Positions 11,937 to 24,500 of a DNA stretch of 64,000 nucleotides are shown piece by piece (the stretch's first letter is position 1; each line of letters starts with the position of its first letter). The stretch lies in the NCBI GenBank assembly GCA_963930655.1, contig OZ005604.1:1498001-1562000 (forward strand), given 5' to 3'. The position numbers and the translations under genes are program-made. Source of the DNA: Myrica gale (Eukaryota; Streptophyta; Magnoliopsida; Fagales; Myricaceae). The notes below the pieces were generated by a model, which did no database searches, was not told the DNA's origin, and worked only from the letters and a program-made list of their open reading frames with translations.

Positions 11937-14900
11937 TCAGACAGCATAAAGCCTTGCAACCTGATTTATCTTGGCTCAGCATACAGGGCAATCGCCTTTC
12001 TTGGCCTTGATCTCATTCAAACAAGACATGCAGCCAACCATATGGCCACAAGGAATGCATGCTCCCTCTATTGGAGCTTCCCAACATATGACACATGAGG
12101 AAGAACTGTCTTCATCTTTCAGATCATTTGTCAGAGAAGCTCTATCCTCTCTGGCAGGAGCAGACCAGTCCACTGGGCTGAAATTAATGGATGGATAGTG
12201 GATTGGCCCTTCATCCAAAAACCCCTCAGGAATAGGTGGAGCCGATGGAACTGAATCTGAAGAAACAGAAGTGAAGTTGACATTGTTTGTGGGAACAACA
12301 GGAGAAACATTATCACTGGTTCCACCATGTCGAGCTGTATTGCTAAGGGGCATAGAATCGGGGAAATCCCATCCATTGTAGCTTTCTTTTGAAGGTTCAT
12401 GCATCCCTCCACTGCTACTTACATTTAACTTTGGGGGTCCAACAGCTGGGCCCCACCCACTGTGACTGGCATTCCCATCAGAATCTCCCCAACCATTTGT
12501 GTTAGGTGTTTCAGAGATCTGGTGTGAATTAGGAGGAAGTGGTGGTCTATCCATTGCAGCAGACTGAATAGACGCATTTATTGTGAGGTGTAGCTTCTAG
12601 CGTTGAGATTCGAGTATCCTGAAGCACTGGGGAAGGCATAACCTGAAAAGTGAAGAGCTTACTAATGATACAACTGAGTGTTGATGCTGTGAAACCTTCA
12701 AGATTCAATTGGATTATGGAAAATCATGAAGCAAATGAGAAGGAAATCATTAGATTGCTTAAAGTTCCTTCCCAAGTATTGTTATGTATTTACTTATATA
12801 GTCTTAATATCCAACCCCAAGTTAAGTTAAACAAAAAAGAATAGGACCACGAACAATTCTATTATAAATAAAAGCACAAGACAAGACAACTTTTTCAATC
12901 TATCCCATTATGTGATAAATAGCCATTTGCATTTATGAAATAACAACCCTATGAAAGTTTCCCCTGTTACGTGGGTCTAAGTCAAGAAAACTTTGACGTT
13001 CTTTGAAAATATTACATAATTTATCAAAAGTCTAACTCAGTGCTTTCCAGATTTCTATTTACAGGAAGATGACCAGGGCACACACTTCCCATATACTCTG
13101 ACCTGTACATAATACTGTTTTAGATACGAACAAACAGACTCTGATACCACTCTGGTGACTGCTATATCTTATGAATAGTATACCACGGTACATGCTAAAA
13201 GTAACTGTCAGTACTGTTTTTTAGGCAACCGTGAGCACTTAATAATTCAAAAACCATAATGGAAAATATTTTTCCTTCCTCCATGAAAAGCACAGAGGAC
13301 AACAACTGACAACTTCTATTGCCAATGAAGCCAAGCACAGTATTGCATCAAAACTTGTCAATGATTTTTTTCCTCAGTCATTACCAAAAACTGATGTGGA
13401 AAACAAAAGACCATTTCATTTGTAACACACTACTGAATAAGCTACACACCTAACTGCCAATAATAGTTATAAGTTTGTCCAGAAAGATTTACATATAAAA
13501 TCAGTGGTAAATAGAAATAAATTTCTTGCTCAGATTTGGGTATAAGCAACTTGGGTTCTGCTAACCCCCACCCCCCATTGTTTGTTCCATAATATATTGC
13601 GCTAAGCTTCCTGTCATTTTTCATAATGGAGTGATTTTTATTTCAAGGGGAGAAAAAAGAGAGCCAAATTTGAGTTCATTCCAAGCTCCACTGGGGTTAT
13701 CTCACCCCAGAGGAAGACCACCTGATTGCTCAAGAATCTCAATGTTTTAATATGGTCCCTTAGATCACAATTTCGTTTTTGGTTGCTGGTCAAGACACAT
13801 AATACTCATCTAAAATTCTTAGGCATCAAAACACATAGCCGACATTACTTTATGAATCAACTTGGTGTTAGTCACAGGCCAGTCCAAACCTAGATCCAAG
13901 CCCGTCTAAATACCACGAGCAGAACTCAGGTTGTACTCTCACAACTTTATTTTTGCACAGGGCCAAGCTTGACGAGCAGAGATTTTTTTTTTTGGGGTGG
14001 TGATCTTAGGCAAGCCTCACAAGTGACTAATTTAAAACCAATTCACCATCCTTCCATAACTATAACTACTTCTAATTTGCAAACAGAACGTCCCATAATT
14101 CAAACTGATGGAAATTTCCACTACTCAAAACTATTTTATCATATCAGAAGAAGATTTTTTAATAGATATTACATTCTGTATCCCTATTGTACAACTTGAG
14201 AATCTGTATGCTAGTGCAACATATGCTCATCTTGATTAAGACAAGTGCCCAAAAGAAGTAACCATATTCTTGTATGTACCATGCAAGAAAATTTCTCCTT
14301 ACCAAGCCACTAATATACATATGCAAACAATTTATTGTGAGCAGGCACATAGTATATGTTACTTGTGTTTTATGTTTCAACTACTTTCAAAAGAAACAGC
14401 ACACATGACTGGTGGATACTGGTAACATGCATGGACTTACTGGTAGACTGGTCAAAGATAGTTAGTGCTGGATCTGTTTGCTGAAACTTGGGTTCTTCAA
14501 ATTTGGCCTTCCAAAGAGCAATTACTGAACGAGGCTGCGCATCCTGTTCATGATCAAAATTGCAGTTTGAGAGATGTACAAATAAATAAGTAGGACATGC
14601 AAGTGTAAAACAGTTTTCATATTTTTGAATTTTGAAGTACAAACTATAAGTAATATCACTTATATTATTAGAAGGATCTACTCTAAGATTTCAGCCGGGG
14701 GGCAGCGAGTACTTGTGGCTTCTATTCTAAGATAATACGACACAGAATGATCAGTACAAAACAACTTGTTAAAGTGAATTTCACTGATTCTCCCTCAGAG
14801 AGACCTTGCTAACATATAGGCGAACAGGATGCAGCAGAATGAGAGGTATAATACCCAACTTCTAGCTATGTGATCAATGCAGGAGAGCCAGGGAACGCCA

Positions 14901-16956
14901 TGAATAAGTGAGAAACATATTGCTGCAGCAACAATAATCAGTCACCCACCACCCAATAACAGGATCACCTGTGTGTGGGTGTTGCAACTTGCACTACAAT
15001 TTTGATCTAGAAAACACTTGCAGAAATAGAAAAGAAGTGTCTAAAAGTTCTTTTCAGAGGAAAATCCAGCCACAGTGACCCAGCTGGGTTTCATTACAAT
15101 CCAAAATTCAAATTAGCAAACCATGGAAAGAAATGCTGCATTAGCATCCAGACATGCATTATCTGGAGAGCAAATATTCAAAGAATTGACAGAGAATCAT
15201 TTTCTATTAAGTGTGATTTCATGGTAGACATATTTTTTTATGTTAATTTCTGTCTGCAGCACCAGATCAATCATTCAGTCTCCACATAAGACATTAGAGC
15301 TATCAATTATACCATCTTCACAAGGCTTAAGAACTCTAGATCTGAAGCCTGCTATAAAGGTTAAAGGACCAATGTGGATCCACGGGTATATGTAGTAAAA
15401 AGGCCAATGGACCAAGAAGCATGTCATATTGAACCCATTTTCTAACTGGATGCTTAGATCGGGATAAGTATCTCAACAATGATAGATACCAACATTTTAC
15501 AATGATATTATGTGCCAACATTTTCTTTTTTTGTTTTGTGGGGGAGGTTAGAGCAGAACAAGGACTCAAAGCCCCATCTGTCAGCCAAAAGACAAATTTT
15601 GCAACAAAAGAAGGCAATGGACGGAGGAGATATTATGTAGAATTAAACAAAATAGAAAGATTAAGAAAGAGAGGGGGAATAGAAGGCAATAATATAAGAA
15701 TGCTTCTGATAGGCTTTTTCCTATGAAATATGGGAGTGAGGTCCGCCAGAAAGAGGCGATGAGATTTCATGCAGCATCACAACAATCATTTCACTTAGTT
15801 CGTTCCTTTTAGGTACAGAACAAAGGCAGTAATTAAAAGACCAAGTATATGTCAAGAAAGAAAGGCTAAACACAAGCATACACATATGCCATACCCCAAC
15901 GCAAGCATAGCCCCAATAACGCCTCAAGAATACCGAAGGGTTATCTTTGTGCTAAGGTGTTAATAACAAATCATTTGTCCAATGTTTGAAAAAATTGGGC
16001 ACGTGGACAACAATGCTCTAGTTTGGGATGAAATGTTAACAGAGCTAGCCGTTAGTCAAGGTCATCCCATTCCATTACTTTCTATGCCATCGTAAGACAA
16101 ATAGACTGATGAGCTACATGCCCTAATAGTCTTCGTCATTCTTTCTTTTCTCATCATCCAATTTTATAGCAGTTAATGGCAGCCAAAAACAAAAGAATAT
16201 TCCACAGGCAAATAAATGCGGATGATAACACTACGATTGACTTCACCCTATATTCTGTCGTACCTGCAAAGTGGGATAGTCATCATTCCTTACCAGGGCA
16301 TTTGCTGAAACAGAAATCCATAAACTAGTCCTTTAGATGTAGCAAAATAATGATCACACTAAAAGACGATATCAAGGTCTATTGCAGCATCAAAGGCTTA
16401 ACCAACACTGAAAGTAGAAGATGAACCTCCATGGGAAAGAAGCAACTTAACAGACGGTTCCAGGCCTCTTTTTGCCGCATGATGTGAAGGAGTACCAGCA
16501 TGACTCCCTGCCAAAAATGAATAAATTACAAAAGTAACGAAGACGATAGGATCAATCTTACATGATCGTGGTGTTGCTATTTTTCAATTTCTCATACAAC
16601 TTAACTTGTGATTGTTTGTTTTTTAAATATTCGTAATATTTCTACCTGTTATTATGAATAACTCGTTATAGGTTTAAGATTCTAATATGAAGTGAGTTCA
16701 ACATGAATAACTTTCCATGTGCTTTGCAACAAGTTATTTGTAATGACTCCCAAGATATGCCATCTAACCAAATAGCAACCATCCTGTTTGTAACATAATA
16801 ACGAATGACCCTGTGGACAACAAAGGCATCCACAAGCATACCAGGACGATAAGAATTGATGTTGGCACCCAATTCAATTAGAGTTTTGGCAACATTAACC
16901 AGCTCCGGATTCATGCATGCCAGAATGAGAGGTGTTCTTCCTTCTCTGTCAATCCA
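11937..16956 (-). pseudogene. XBAT35-like ankyrin-repeat RING E3 ligase relic
   Basis: Five ordered pieces match the plant XBAT34/35 family. 16956-16842 (first ankyrin repeat, TPLILACMNPELVNVAKTL), 16507-16427 (second ankyrin, HAGTPSHHAAKRGLE) and 16304-16264 are joined by good splice sites. 14543-14441 encodes DAQPRSVIALWKAKFEEP. 12642-11937 is the last exon, with the C3HC4 RING (CVICWEAP ... CGHMVGCMSC ... CPVC). Lesions: no exon for the N-terminus (family start MGQQQSKxELLYQQV) before RHON1 begins; no exon for the FSGW-REFYGP segment between 16264 and 14543, nor for the segment before the last exon; a frame-shifting gap near 12580 (frame ...STLEATP changes to TINASIQSAA); and CGA to TGA just after the last RING cysteine (11978-11976), with the tail AKINQVARLYAV and its own stop still readable to 11937. 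Family members ubiquitinate targets through the RING. This copy cannot make a normal protein, although the last exon alone could encode a RING peptide. Confidence 0.82.
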
Positions 16957-17415
16957 CTGTGACAGAAAAAAAAACTATCAGAACATTCTCCACAAAAAGG
17001 CACGTAGAGAGCAACAACATAAAGCTTTGTACCAAACTAGAATGAATCGAGCAAAATAGATCACCTTTGGCAGCACAGACAAAACAAAATGGAACTGCCG
17101 ATCCAGATACAAATCTTTCCCATATGATCTTACCAGTAGAACGGAACACTCGCAACTTGAATATGGTGCATTTTTTTTTAATCAAAGGGTAACATGAAAA
17201 GAGAAACATTAATCTCAAGATAAAATATCTAAAAATTAGAATGACCTCATATTCACAGCTTGCCAGTCTGTCGAGCCCTCGGAAGGATTTAAAGTGAAAA
17301 GATGTTCAAAACAAACTGATCAGAAATGTAAACTATCAAAACAAAAGGTAGCATTCTAAAACAGTCCAAAAAGTAGAAGTGGTCTCTTGTTTTTGCTTCA
17401 GTCATGCATCATGAA

Positions 17416-19417
17416 TCATACCAAACTCCCACTTAGCAACTCTACAAGCTCACTCTTCTGCATCTTTGAATACCCTTTTAAACCACGAGTCTTTGCATGT
17501 GCCCTTAATTCTGGTAGCTTCAGTGCACTCAAATCCCCATCATCACTCGTTGGCGGTGTAACTCCATTCTCGTTATTACAAAGTTGGTTTATATCTGCAG
17601 TCTCACCTTCTGACAACTTTGCAAGCCCACCATCAAGGAAAGTAGCCTCGGGCTCAGGCTCGGGCTCGAGCTGGGGTTCAAGTTCCAGGTCCTCTGCCTC
17701 TGACTCCCGTTCAGGCTTTAAACCACTCTCAACCTCATTCTCCTCTCTCTCCTAGTTAGAATTCACATTTGGCATGGTACTGCTAGTTTCTTCACCGGAA
17801 TAAATTGGCTGGTATTTAACACGCGGAACAGGAGACTTGTGTTGAAAATTTGACACAGGCCTAGTGAAGAACGAGGCATTCCGTTCTGGGGCATCATCCT
17901 TCAAACTGCTATTTGAGTTATAGTAGCTTGTACTTTTTCCCTCATTCTGTACAGTCTGGTCCAAACTGAACTCTTTGTTGCTACCTTTGCTCTTGCTGTT
18001 TCTCTTGTTTTGCTCTACAGAGTGTTTCCTTAATAAATTTAGGAGTGAATCCACAGTTTCACTCTCTTTGCCTTGCCCATGCGAGGTTTCAATCTTCTTT
18101 TCTTCCTTGCTTGCAGCTCTCTCTCGAAGCTGAGCCTGGACCTTTCTAAAGAGCTCAACAATCTCTCTCCCTGGGTCCAGGGGATGCAGTTGCATGAAAC
18201 TTCGGGGTATTGGAAAGAGAGAGAAGTGGCCCATTTTTGGAAGATAACAGATCAGATTCACTGAGGTGATCAAAACTCTCTCTCTCTTCATTTTGCCTGT
18301 TCCTGTTTCTGGAGAAAACGTGCCTGTTTTGTCTTGAGAAGTCTGGGTTTCTCCTATGACCACTAGTACTTGCTTTGCAAACAAAAGCTGCTCTCTTAGA
18401 AGCACCTTTCAGTGATCCAATCTTGAGCTGTGTATGGAATCTACAGTCAACAGGAGAAGAAGGATATAAAGTGGCGGCTCTTCCCGAAACCCCTGAACAA
18501 GAGACACATCCACCTTCTACCACTCCACAACCTGCAAGAAACCCACTAATCCGTTAAAGAAAATTCAATAACCAAAATGCGAGAAGCTTCCCTTTCTGTA
18601 GTTGCCACACGCATATTCACCACTTAGTCATCTGATGGGAATCCATCGTTATACAGAAATCTTCAAGATTACGACCATTTAAACCCCAAACAAAAGGTCA
18701 ATACTGCTTTTCACTCCTATAAATGTCTTACTAACATGTTAATTAAAGCATTGCAAGTCTCACTCAGTTCACTCCCCAACTTATCCAAGCATGATCCCTT
18801 GTATCAAAAGCGTGGATATCAAGTTCTGCCTAGCACACAATTCATGCTGCAAGAGGACCGCCTAATCTAATTCATGCTAAATAGCGAAGTCAACTAGAAG
18901 TTTAAAAAATTTCACCCAGCAACCAAAAAAAAAAAGCTTTCAACAATCAAGCAATGCAAGAGTGCTAGCGGCATAAACTAGCTCAGTAAACCAACATCCA
19001 AAACTGAAAAACATTTCAACAAACAGATTGCAGGCAACACAAAATATAAAACAGCGTACAAATGTGAAACGTATTTTCCACGTAAATTACGTCAGACCAG
19101 TCCAAGCTCCCAGAACCTTTTAACGGCAACAACTAACAATCACACACACATTCACGAACAAAAGCGAGAAATGGAAAAACGAAAGCAACCAGTCAACATA
19201 CGAATACCCATTTTAGAAGGGTAAAAAATTTCACAATATCAAATAACAAAAACGGATAATGGGAGCACACAGCACCGAGTTTTCCTTTCTTTCTTACGCC
19301 GTCATGTAGGAACCAAACAGAACAGAAAAGCCGCAAAAGGAAACTGGTTGTCGTACAATAAGAAAGAGGATGAGTACCTGGAACGTTATTGGTTATGAGG
19401 TGGACTGGTTGAAACAT
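17416..19417 (-). pseudogene. RHON1: RHON1-like plastid Rho-N domain protein with two frame lesions
   Basis: Exon 1 (19417-19378) encodes MFQPVHLITNNVP. It joins at a clean GT-AG boundary to exon 2 (18531-17416), which continues as a transit-peptide-like region, then RRNPDFSRQNRHVFSRNRNR, GPLLSLSNTPKF, IVELFRKVQAQLRER, an acidic Glu/Pro run and the C-terminal Rho-N fold (DLSALKLPELRAHAKTRG, MQKSELVELLSG). This is the architecture of RHON1, which binds plastid RNA and supports RNase E processing and transcript termination in chloroplasts. Two breaks are visible. At 18162-18171 a GA/CT run is the wrong length, so GPRER shifts frame before IVELFRK (two bases short or one too many). At 17754-17752 an in-frame TAG follows NVNSN, while the same frame continues open to the natural stop. 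All else is conserved, so decay is recent or one or both lesions are assembly errors. Confidence 0.75.
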
Positions 19418-19578
19418 TGCTCGAATACGAAAAGCTTAACGTTAGTGAGTTCAACTGTTGTTTTGCATTTTATGTTGTCCGGGTTTCTCTCGAAGTCGCA
19501 AGGTGTTTGTTAGCAAAATTATATAGCCATCGATAAGGCGTAAGGGACTTGTGAGGCAATTTCTGCTGTGGGAGGCCG

Positions 19579-19810
19579 GTTATTGTGTGAGTGTGTGAGA
19601 CTTGAGTGGACGGGTGAGATTAGAAGTTGAGAAATCTAACGGCTGACAAAATGTCACGTCAATTAATGAAACCGGGTCGGTTGCGCGGGTCGAGTTCGTG
19701 GGTCGGATTCATTAATTGACGTGGCATTTTGTCAACCGTTAGATTTCTCAACTTCTAATCTTACACGCCCACTCACACACTCACACAAACAGCTTCACTC
19801 ACACAATAAC
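19579..19810. repeat. Long inverted repeat (hairpin) upstream of RHON1
   Basis: Left arm 19579-19670 and right arm 19708-19810 are inverted copies around a 37-bp GC-rich spacer. The inner 55 bp of each arm differ at only about three positions; the outer parts (GTGTGAGTGTGTGAG against its complement) are looser. The structure sits about 160 bp upstream of the RHON1 start codon, in the promoter or 5' UTR. It resembles a fold-back MITE, but I see no convincing target duplication. Confidence 0.8.
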
Positions 19811-20095
19811 TTTTGCCTCTACTGTGAGGGCAAAACTGCTCCACAGAGTGGGCTTGCTATTTCGAGTCGGCAATGGGTCGGATTTATTTCGGGTTCGGAT
19901 TTGTCTGCCTAAAAATTATCAATTAACAATCAAATATCTTTTAAAAAAAATTAACCAACTTGTTACAAACACTAAAAAAACTTAAATCTACCTAAATATT
20001 TACACTACTAATCACATTTTTGCGGATTTTAAAAACTTCAATCTACATAAATATTCACATTAATATATTTTTTTTACAAGTTTTGAAAGAATTTA

Positions 20096-20432
20096 GGGAA
20101 TTTTACAATTTGGTCGTTAGGTTTTAGTATCACTGACAAAATGGTCACTGGACTTATTTTTTTTACTTTTTGGTCACTGAGAATACGTAGTGGTGACTTT
20201 TCCCTCCATCCGTCAAACCTCCGTTAATTTTTAACAGGAATAGCGGTCGACAACTACTGTTCACTTCATCCGTCAACGACAACTTGCAAAGGTCGACCGC
20301 TTTCTATTCCGTTAAAAAATAACGGAGGTTTGACGAATAGAGTGAAAAGTCACCACTACATATTCTCAGTGACCATAAAGAAAAAAAAAAATTCAGTAAC
20401 TATTTTGTCAACGACTAAATTTTTAATTTCCC
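20096..20432. mobile_element. Fold-back MITE 1, Mutator-like
   Basis: Arms of about 130 bp begin GGGAATTTTACAA and end TTTTTAATTTCCC as inverted copies. A 9-bp near-duplication flanks them (AAGAATTTA at 20087-20095, AAAAATTTA at 20433-20441), the size made by Mutator-like elements. Each arm carries an AGCGGTCGAC or GTCGACCGCT box near the centre. No coding capacity. Confidence 0.7.
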
Positions 20433-20441
20433 AAAAATTTA

Positions 20442-21523
20442 CAACCGAATATCACCTTTGAAAGTTGGACTTGACCCTGAGTCTTCATGGTTTTTCGAGG
20501 CCCAACTTTTCTTTTCCAGTGCTTGCTTACAGACGATGACTCCAATGACACCTTTAACGCAAAACATAGACGATCGATCGAAATCTTCCCATTCAGGTTT
20601 ATTGGTTTTGATAAAATATAAATGTTCGATTTTGATTCATGGGTTCATTGTTGTTCAGCTTAAAATGACCTAAAAAAGAGCATTTTCGAGCCATGTAGAG
20701 CTGCGATTGTTTACTTTTCATGCATCCTCCGATTGAAAGAAATCGAGTTACAGACAAACAAGATATTAACATTCTATCTGCTTTACACAGATATACGCAA
20801 GTTCTTTTCACCTTCGTTTTGCGCTCTTGTTTGTTTCGGCTATACCGTAATGGCAAGCTAAAAAAAGAAGAAAAAATGAAAATAATTTAAAGAAAATCAC
20901 ATTTGATGAAAATGAGAGTATGTTTCAAATGAGATTGACCAACAGAGCCATGACAGCAGAGAGCATGGTAGTACGTAATACATCTTATTGGAGAGCAAAC
21001 ACAGAAACGAAGAACTGACCCTGACCTTGTCTACAAGGTAATCACAGTGATTGTTGAGAAAATAAAAAAAACATGCCAAGGCCCAAGCAAGACTGGCAGG
21101 AGGGCTGAAAAACAGAAACAGTTTTCAGAATCAGATATTTACAGTTCCATGACCGGCAAGCCATCAGTTCCAATATAAGCATCCAGAAAACAGCAGCAAA
21201 ATTGATTATCTTCTGCCCTTTTGGCTAGTTTTTTACCTACACTTGATCGTTCAAAAGAAAAGTTTAACATAGCTGAACCTCGATACAGTAAAGGCCGCAT
21301 CATATGCTTCAATTGGAAATAAAGACCATATCACCCGACTGGCACACCTGGTCAAGGTTTACCATAAACACGCCACCCTTTCATAGCTAATGAAAAGTTT
21401 AAAATCTGCTCTTTTATTTTTAGCTTGAAGTTTGAATAAAACAGGAAAAGTAATTCAATTGGAAAATGAGAAGGGACGAAAAATATACATACAAACCCAG
21501 TCACTGCCGCATGTGAGAACAAT
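20442..21523. other. Intergenic between RHON1 and the S26-like gene
   Basis: No gene or recognisable element seen. The 3' UTR of the S26-like gene should occupy the part next to 21524. Confidence 0.5.
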
Positions 21524-24500
21524 CTATGCTTTGTGATTTTTTGCCATCTCATCAACATCTAGCTCAACTTCCAACACTGGTAAGTCCTTTCTCATGCTAA
21601 AATGACTGGTAGAGGAACACAAAAAGTTCATTTATCGCCCGAACTTTTCCTAACTTGAGGAAAAGAAATGAGTAAGGTAAAATGAAATTTAATTCGAGAA
21701 GTTAACCTGTTCTGTACGGGGCCATGATCCACAGCCGTTCTCAAACAATATATTACTCTGCCAACAATGTTGGTCATGGGAACTGGACCAAATGTTCGAC
21801 TGTCGTTTGCTTCCTGTTATTAAAGGGAAAAATTGAATAAAAAAAATTATCCACTCGACCCAGGCTATTTAAGAACCAGGCATCATTTCCAGAACTCAAT
21901 ACATGGACCAAATACGAAAGGTTTCCTTAAGGCCTCAATCCAAAGATTCTAAGTTTATGAATGATCAAATGCTAATACTGTAAGACTCCTAATTGGCTGA
22001 TTAGAACTATGCTTCCGTGGCAAGACCAGCACATAGGCTTAACGTTGTCTCCCAGTGAACTATCTTTTTTCTCCATGAAATAAGCATGTTTGAGGAACTA
22101 CCCCCCCCCCCCCCCCAAAAAAAAAAATTAAAAGTTAGAAAGAAAAACTTGAAAGATGACAAAAACTGAATTTGATGTGGAACAATATGTTCATATCCTA
22201 CCCATTGCTTGGAAACATGGTAATTTCTCTTAGCTAATTAGCTTTTCAACATGCCATGAAAGAGAAATGGGGAAATCCAGTAAATAAACCAGACAGCTTG
22301 TCCAGAAACAATGATCAAAGCAGTAAATAAGAGAGACCCATTATACCTTGGCCTTTAAGTTTTCATTGTCAGCCAACACCCAGCACTGATCCTCTTCAAG
22401 AATAAAGGGCTCGTCCTTTTCATCTTTTGAGACCATTTCATACCCTTCAACAGCAGCCAATCTTCTGACAAGATGGTTATCTGTATTCTGGGGGGACTTC
22501 AACACCACAACATCTCCAACAAAAACTCGACTGTCAAAAAAACATGAACGTCTGTAAATCACATGTGAATCAAACATGAGATAACAAGATAAAAGACAAC
22601 AAGTAGGATATCAAAATGATTCCCAGGCATGGGAAACAAAGGATGGCAGCATGGTCGAACCAAAATAAAAGATATTTCTATCCAAGGTCATAGCCACAAA
22701 ATATATGCCAACATAAATCACATCATGTACAAGGAAGAATTATCACAAAATGACTGTTGAAAGCAACAGCACAAATTCAGCCTTCTTCACCAATCTACAA
22801 CAAGTTACAAGCTATCAAATATTCAATACCAATCGACACTGGTCACTGGAGTCCTTGGTGTTCGCTACAGAGAGTCAATGTGACCTGATCATCCCTTGTC
22901 AAGTGATTTGACAAAAAGATCATCAGAACCTGGGGTAGATCCCACTACAGGATGATACTCTCTTCATTTCAGGTTGGAAGCCGTAAACTTTCTAAAGCTG
23001 ATGGCATGACTACATATCAATCCATGGTTTCAGCAGCAAGCTAATACAGTGAACAAGTTACTGTGCCTATTAGTTGTCGGTATAAATACCCTATCTCAAT
23101 AAATACAATGGGATCGGCAACCCATATCATAACTTGCTGTACTTCTGTGGGGATTGTCTTTGTTTTTCAAGTCACAAATGTGTGAAACATTTAAGGAGAT
23201 GAGTTCAAAAGTACCATCCTTGAAAAAGGAAAGGCTGAATAAGCTAGTTCTAATTGAGAACAATTCTTCCAATAACTATGGTGAAGTTTCAATCTCTTTT
23301 GCACATATGTTCACATAACTCCTAAACAAAAATTTCCAGAGTTGTGCCTCGTCAGTTTTTCACATCATTTGACGATTAAATTGTTTGGGCAAGACAAGCA
23401 GGTTTCCATCCACTCATAATTTCAGGCAACAACCAACAAGTCTACGGAAAATACACCCAGTGCAATGTGGTACACGTTTATAACTATATGTACACCACCT
23501 CCATATTGACTGACCTACAAATGGTATAATTGGTTGAGAACCTCCCTCAAAATTCCTCATACAGTAAATAATAGAGAACAACAAACCTAAGATCAAAAGA
23601 TCATACTTTTTTGGCAAGTATAAAAAGAATTAAAGTAAGTAAGAAAGATGGATACATTTATGTTTTTGCAGTAAAGGGCAGAATGGTTCTTTATATTATC
23701 ATTGATTAGTAAGCCAACACTACCGGGATGTACAGACTTCATATCTTCTATCCTTTTTACTTACATCTTAAGCTTCTGAGTTTAGTGAGGCTCAGGTGTG
23801 GAACCTTCCGCTGCAGACAGAGACTACAGAATGTTGCTTTAACTATATCCAAAGATAACTGAAGTGAGCATGCCATGTTGACTCAATTAAGTTATGGGCC
23901 AATGTGCAGATTAAGACTATGCATATGACTCATAGTGCGTGAAAATGGCTTGCACTGCCAACCTAAAGTAGTCATATGGTGGTAAGTCCAGCAACGATCC
24001 TTTTAAGTGCTTGCATAAATTGAAAGGAAATATCAGAGGAAAAAACCTTGCATTTATATGTTATGAATAAGTTACTGTAGCAAATTATGAAATCAATATC
24101 CACGTTTTAAACCCCACAAACATTTGATATGCCTCCTGTAGATGTCATCTAAGCAGTCAACAAGTCACCAGTGTAATTGCCTCCTTTAGACACAAACATT
24201 TGAAATGCCTCTTATTGATGTCATCTAAGCAGTCAATAAGTCACCATAGTAATTGCTTCCTTTAGATACGTAGCTTGACAACATTATTAAGTCATGGCAC
24301 AGGTATTGTTAAAATTTATTGGGTAAATTCAGAAGGAATATGTGCATACTTGATCATAACGAGGGTAAACATATATCAAATGGGAAAATAAATAACCAGT
24401 TGCAAACATAACAGGAGAAGTGTTCTCACTAAAAACAAAAGCAAAATTACGTTGGATCTGCAGCTGGTAATTTCCGGACAAGAAGAGTTCCCCCTTGTGT

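Noticed and set aside
17248..17290. Possible first exon of the XBAT35-like gene (minus-strand frame with WQAVNM)
   Set aside because: The similarity to LYQQVNYGN is too weak, no start or donor fits, and it is better explained as RHON1 3' UTR.
17740..17766. Tiny intron that would remove the RHON1 TAG (GT...AG of about 15 bp)
   Set aside because: Far shorter than any plant intron that can be spliced.
22100..22128. Poly-C/poly-A tract in the S26-like gene intron 3, and similar G or C runs near 6741, 10405, 46910 and 49219
   Set aside because: Simple homopolymers, common in this genome and prone to sequencing error; no further structure.
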